Shown here: piece by piece, positions 61,101 to 64,000 of the stretch | Numbering within the stretch: position 1 is the stretch's first letter | Layout: each line of letters opens with the position of its first letter | Assembly (NCBI GenBank): GCA_023412805.1 | Contig: JAEZRM010000052.1 | Location: 22,603-86,602 of the forward strand | Direction: 5' to 3' | Source of the DNA: Pseudomonadota bacterium | GTDB lineage: Bacteria > Pseudomonadota > Alphaproteobacteria > Rhizobiales > Hyphomicrobiaceae | DNA length: 64,000 bases | The notes under the pieces: generated by a model | Databases searched by the model: none | What the model was told of the DNA's origin: nothing | The model's input: only the letters and a program-made list of their open reading frames with translations | Translations under genes and position numbers: made by a program

Positions 61101-61427
61101 ATGACGACGTTCGACGAGCGGGAAAAAGCGTTCGAGAAGAAATTCGCGATGGATCAGGATTTGAAGTTCAGGTCCGAGTCCCGCCGGAATAAAATGATAG
61201 CTGAGTGGGCTGCTGCCAAGCTTGGGCTGAGCGGCGCAGCCGTCGAAGACTATATCAAGGCTGTCCGTAAGGCCGATCTCGAAGAGAAAGGCGACGACGA
61301 CGTCTTCCGGAAGATCCGTAAGGACTTCGACGAGAAGGGCGTTGCCGCAACGGACGTCGAGATTCGCGACGCCATGTTCAAGTTCCTGGGCGACGCCGTC
61401 ACTCAGATCCAGAGCGAAGCGAAGTAA
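61101..61427 (+). CDS. DUF1476 protein (F1F0-ATP synthase zeta inhibitor)
   Basis: A 108-residue helical protein beginning MTTFDEREKAFEKKFAMDQD, the diagnostic start of alphaproteobacterial DUF1476 proteins. In Paracoccus this family is the zeta subunit, which blocks reverse rotation of F1-ATPase with its N-terminal helix. The four-helix core includes KMIAEWAAAKLGLSG and FLGDAVTQIQSEAK. A purine gene as neighbour is usual. A perfect hairpin follows the stop. Confidence 0.93.
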   Translation: MTTFDEREKAFEKKFAMDQDLKFRSESRRNKMIAEWAAAKLGLSGAAVEDYIKAVRKADLEEKGDDDVFRKIRKDFDEKGVAATDVEIRDAMFKFLGDAVTQIQSEAK

Positions 61428-61463
61428 ACAGCGCACTCGCCTCTGAGTTGCATATGATTGAGA

Positions 61464-61490
61464 CCGCACGCTCGGGAGCCGAGCGTGCGG
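61464..61490. terminator. Perfect hairpin between DUF1476 and ccrM
   Basis: A 12-bp perfect stem (CCGCACGCTCGG with CCGAGCGTGCGG) and a 3-base loop lie between these convergent genes, a likely bidirectional terminator though without T-runs. Confidence 0.75.
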
Positions 61491-61505
61491 CGATCGGGCG
61501 CTGGC

Positions 61506-62642
61506 CTATTCCGCAGCAATTAGAGGCTGCGGCGGGACAACGGCGAGCTGCCGCCGCGCCTCTTCCCGAAGTGAGTCGATCGGCATGAGCTTGCCCTCGA
61601 CCTCGTGGTGCCAGAACGTCCAGCCATTGCAGGCGGCCTTCCCCTGGACGGCCGCACCGAGACGGTGGATCGAACCTTGCTGCGCGCCGCCGCCATCGAG
61701 CACCAGCGTGCCATCCGCGCGGACATGCGCCCAGTTGCGGCGACGCTCGTCCGTGAGGCGCGTGCCGGGCTCCAGAATGCCGAGTTCTATAATCGTGCCG
61801 AAAGGAATGCGCGGCTCGGCCCTCTTCGAGCGCATGGTCTCCAGATCGACCGGCGCCAGCGGACGCACGCGAGCAATGCGCTCCCGCGCTGCAGCCGCGT
61901 AGTCCGGATCGCGCTCGATGCCGATGTAGCGGCGGCCGAGACGTCGCGCGACGGCGCCGGTCGTACCCGTACCGAAGAAGGGATCGAGCACCACATCGCC
62001 CGGCTTGGTCGAGGCAAGCAGCACGCGCTGCAACAATGCCTCGGGCTTCTGCGTCGGATGTGCCTTGCGGCCGCCGTCGTCCTTCAGACGCTCCGGGCCG
62101 GAGCAGATCGGGAAGATCCAGTCCGAGCGCATCTGCAGATCATCGTTACCGGCCTTCATGGCCTCGTAGTTGAAGGTCACGCGCGCCTTGCGATCACGTC
62201 CGGCCCAGATCAGCGTCTCGTGCGCGTTCGTGAAGCGCTTGCCGCGAAAGTTCGGCATGGGGTTCGACTTGCGCCACACGACATCGTTCTGGATCCAGAA
62301 GCCGAGATCCTGCAGCGCCACGCCGAGGCGGAAGACATTGTGATAGGAGCCGATCACCCAGATCGCGCCATCCGGCTTCAGGATGCGCCGGCACTCGGTG
62401 AGCCATGCGCGCGTGAAGCGGTCGTAGCTCTCGAAGGTATCGAACTTGTCCCAGGCATCATCGACGCCATCGACGACCGTATTGTTCGGCCGCAACAGCT
62501 CGCCATCGAGCTGAAGATTGTAGGGAGGATCGGCGAAGACGAGATCGACGCTCGCATCCGGGAGCTTCTTGAGCTCGGCGAGGCAATCCCCGACCAGAAT
62601 GGAATCGACTTGTCCCACACCACGCGCACGACGAACGCTCAT
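61506..62642 (-). CDS. ccrM: Cell-cycle DNA adenine methyltransferase CcrM (GANTC)
   Basis: N6-adenine methyltransferase of the beta class, 378 residues. The catalytic motif is DLVFADPPYNLQL (DPPY) near residue 36 and the SAM motif is VVLDPFFGTGTTGAVA (FFGTG) near 245. The C-terminal CcrM extension after residue 280 (NWAHVRADGTLV, ACNGWTFWH) is characteristic and separates it from restriction enzymes. ATG 62642 starts MSVRRARG; the frame is open further up without similarity. No partner nuclease is nearby. Confidence 0.96.
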   Translation of the reverse strand: MSVRRARGVGQVDSILVGDCLAELKKLPDASVDLVFADPPYNLQLDGELLRPNNTVVDGVDDAWDKFDTFESYDRFTRAWLTECRRILKPDGAIWVIGSYHNVFRLGVALQDLGFWIQNDVVWRKSNPMPNFRGKRFTNAHETLIWAGRDRKARVTFNYEAMKAGNDDLQMRSDWIFPICSGPERLKDDGGRKAHPTQKPEALLQRVLLASTKPGDVVLDPFFGTGTTGAVARRLGRRYIGIERDPDYAAAARERIARVRPLAPVDLETMRSKRAEPRIPFGTIIELGILEPGTRLTDERRRNWAHVRADGTLVLDGGGAQQGSIHRLGAAVQGKAACNGWTFWHHEVEGKLMPIDSLREEARRQLAVVPPQPLIAAE

Positions 62643-62957
62643 GTAACGCCACTCTCGAACTGACAACCGCGTACACAACGGCAACGCAGGCTGGCCCAAA
62701 TCCAAGCCGGCGGGCAAGTCCCCTCCAGCTCCGAGAGCCTGCCCTCTCAAGGTAAACACGCCGTTAAACGGTGCCTCGAAGCGCTGCAGATGACGCGCAT
62801 GAGCGCACGCGATTAGGTCGAACGAATGGCGAACCAAGTTGCATCGCCGACGCGGGAACCCGCGGCCGGACGCCCGTTAATCCAACTTGCTCCGACGCGT
62901 AGCCGCCGCTATCAGCCGACATCCGGCTGAGCCGGGTGGCCTTGCGCAGAGTTTCCG
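62643..62957. other. Divergent intergenic region ccrM / AEC transporter
   Basis: 315 bases. A small palindrome CCGTTAAACGG is near 62761. I found no GANTC site or other recognisable operator upstream of ccrM, and no gene. Confidence 0.5.
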
Positions 62958-63875
62958 ATGGACCTATTCGCCGACATTCTGACTAGGGTCACGCTCCCCA
63001 TCATCACGCTCGTCGCGCTCGGCTGGGCATTGCAAGGGCGCCTCAAGCTCGATGTCGCCACGCTCAACCGGATCCAGGTCTACGTCGTCATGCCGGCGTT
63101 CCTGATCCACTTCCTGTCATCGGGAAAGCAGCCACTCTCGGTGATCTGGCCGGTCGTGTACTTCGGCCTTATCCAGTTTGCGATCCTCATCCCGCTCGGC
63201 TGGCTGCTCGTCATCTTCTTTCGCCAGCGACGATCGCTCGGTCCGATCATGGGCCTCGGCACCGCGTACGCGAACGTCGGCTTTTTCGGCATTCCCGTGA
63301 CGCAACTCGCGTTCGGCTCCGAGTACCTGATCTATCAATCCGTGCTGACCGCGCTCATGGCCGTACTCGTCTGCACGGTGGGCGTCGCGCTCATGGCGCC
63401 TGCTGGCGACAGCAAGTTCGCAAAGCTCAAGACGGCCTTCGAAACACCGCTCATTCCCTCGGTGATCATCGGCCTCACGCTGCGCGGCTTCGAGATCGAG
63501 CTACCCGTGGTCGTTTCGCAGCCCATGCAGTTTCTCGGCTCGATCTTCACGCCGCTCGCGCTCTACACGCTCGGCGCGCAGATCGCGGCGGCCAAATCCA
63601 TCCGCCTGGAGTTCGTGCCCCAGACGCTGATCCTGTTTCTCAAGTTCATCGCGGCCCCCGTCATCACGTGGGGAATCTGCGTCGCCATGGGGCTGCCGCG
63701 CGACGTGCAGGACGTCATCGTCGTCGCGGCTGCGACACCCGTCGGCGTGCTCATTGCGATCTTCGCCGCCGAGTACAAGCGCGAAAGCGAATTCATTTCG
63801 ACCGCCGTTGTCGTGTCGACAGTCCTTTCTCCCATCTTCGTGACGGGTTGGATTATTGCGACGCGCGTCTTCTGA
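62958..63875 (+). CDS. AEC family (auxin efflux carrier-like) transporter
   Basis: A 305-residue permease with about ten hydrophobic helices. Family features are IQVYVVMPAFLIHFLSSG near residue 40 and GLGTAYANVGFFGIPVTQLA near 100. A conserved crossover PVITWGICVAMGLP is near 235, followed by AAATPVGVLIAIFAAEY. AEC proteins export or import organic anions such as malate. It is a single gene with no partner. A palindromic repeat follows its stop. Confidence 0.92.
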   Translation: MDLFADILTRVTLPIITLVALGWALQGRLKLDVATLNRIQVYVVMPAFLIHFLSSGKQPLSVIWPVVYFGLIQFAILIPLGWLLVIFFRQRRSLGPIMGLGTAYANVGFFGIPVTQLAFGSEYLIYQSVLTALMAVLVCTVGVALMAPAGDSKFAKLKTAFETPLIPSVIIGLTLRGFEIELPVVVSQPMQFLGSIFTPLALYTLGAQIAAAKSIRLEFVPQTLILFLKFIAAPVITWGICVAMGLPRDVQDVIVVAAATPVGVLIAIFAAEYKRESEFISTAVVVSTVLSPIFVTGWIIATRVF

Positions 63876-63886
63876 CCATCACCTCT

Positions 63887-63936
63887 CCCTCTCCCCATTG
63901 CCCTTCAATGGGGAGAGGGTCGGGGTGAGGGGCGGG
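63887..63936 (+). repeat. Third copy of the palindromic intergenic repeat
   Basis: A perfect 14-bp stem (CCCTCTCCCCATTG with CAATGGGGAGAGGG) followed by TCGGGGTGAGGGGCGGG. The stem ends and the GGTGAGGGGCGG arm match the elements at 47841-47953. It lies 12 bases after the AEC gene and may act as its terminator. Confidence 0.8.
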
Positions 63937-63968
63937 AACTTGCGCGACGTATGAATTTGCCGCGGCGC

Positions 63969-64000
63969 CCCCCCCCCCACCACACCCCCCCCCCCCCGCG
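63969..64000. other. C-rich low-complexity edge, probable assembly artefact
   Basis: The last 32 bases are nearly all C with a few A and G. Nothing similar occurs elsewhere in the window, and it coincides with the window end. Sequencing or assembly error at a contig edge is the simplest reading. Confidence 0.7.

Noticed and set aside
61506..62642. DNA methyltransferase as part of a restriction-modification system
   Set aside because: The C-terminal CcrM extension is present and no nuclease or specificity gene is adjacent.

Overview
The window reads as a chromosomal segment of a GC-rich alphaproteobacterium, most likely of the order Hyphomicrobiales (Rhizobiales). The pointers are the CcrM-type methyltransferase, the DUF1476 (ATP synthase zeta-inhibitor) gene opposite purC, the argD-argF-hslO operon, a DUF5330 gene beside recA, a GTAC/GTTC-type SOS box, and a serC leader RNA-like element. 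The species cannot be fixed from sequence reading alone. The last 32 bases are an implausible C-rich run that looks like a contig edge.

Layout. 0-11.2 kb (+): nitrate respiration, narGHJI, followed by a parvulin-type isomerase, a small His/Cys-tailed protein, a beta-carbonic anhydrase, a DUF2478 NTPase-like protein, a YbaN protein (-) and nnrS. 11.2-12.2 kb: remains of LysR regulator(s) on both strands. 12.3-22.5 kb: a divergent catabolic locus. On the minus strand are a GntR regulator, an esterase, two near-identical TRAP binding proteins and the TRAP permeases. On the plus strand are an alcohol dehydrogenase, a Baeyer-Villiger monooxygenase and an FMN alpha-hydroxyacid oxidase. The logic fits alcohol to ketone to ester to acid plus alcohol. 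22.5-27.6 kb (-): TonB, a Sel1 protein, PiuC hydroxylase and a siderophore receptor, an iron locus. 27.9-34.1 kb: a small secreted protein, SDR plus biotin-sulfoxide-reductase-like molybdoenzyme (-), then hydantoinase, a 104-residue protein and a COG0523 GTPase (+). 34.2-38.3 kb (+): DsbD, a Tat-exported redoxin and a DUF3500 protein.

38.3-41.0 kb (-) holds the most unusual block. Three translationally coupled genes encode a helical protein of the family linked to phage thymine hypermodification (aGPT-pyrophosphorylase / 5-hmdU kinase helical domain), a divergent thymidylate-synthase homologue, and a duplicated-domain protein resembling nucleotide-modification-associated domains. I see no phage structural genes or integrase around it. 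It sits directly beside a family 4 uracil-DNA glycosylase and recA (41.2-43.0 kb, -).

43.3-64.0 kb is mostly housekeeping: DUF5330, a lipoprotein, an ABC exporter, hemF with an upstream FNR-like box, hslO-argF-argD, an SH3 protein, a methyltransferase, serA-serC, two tandem Rnk/GreA-like genes, an alpha/beta hydrolase, a lone nuoD, purC, DUF1476, ccrM and an AEC transporter. Several intergenic palindromic repeats are scattered here (44.3, 47.8, 59.7 and 63.9 kb). No rRNA, tRNA, CRISPR array or intact insertion sequence was recognised.
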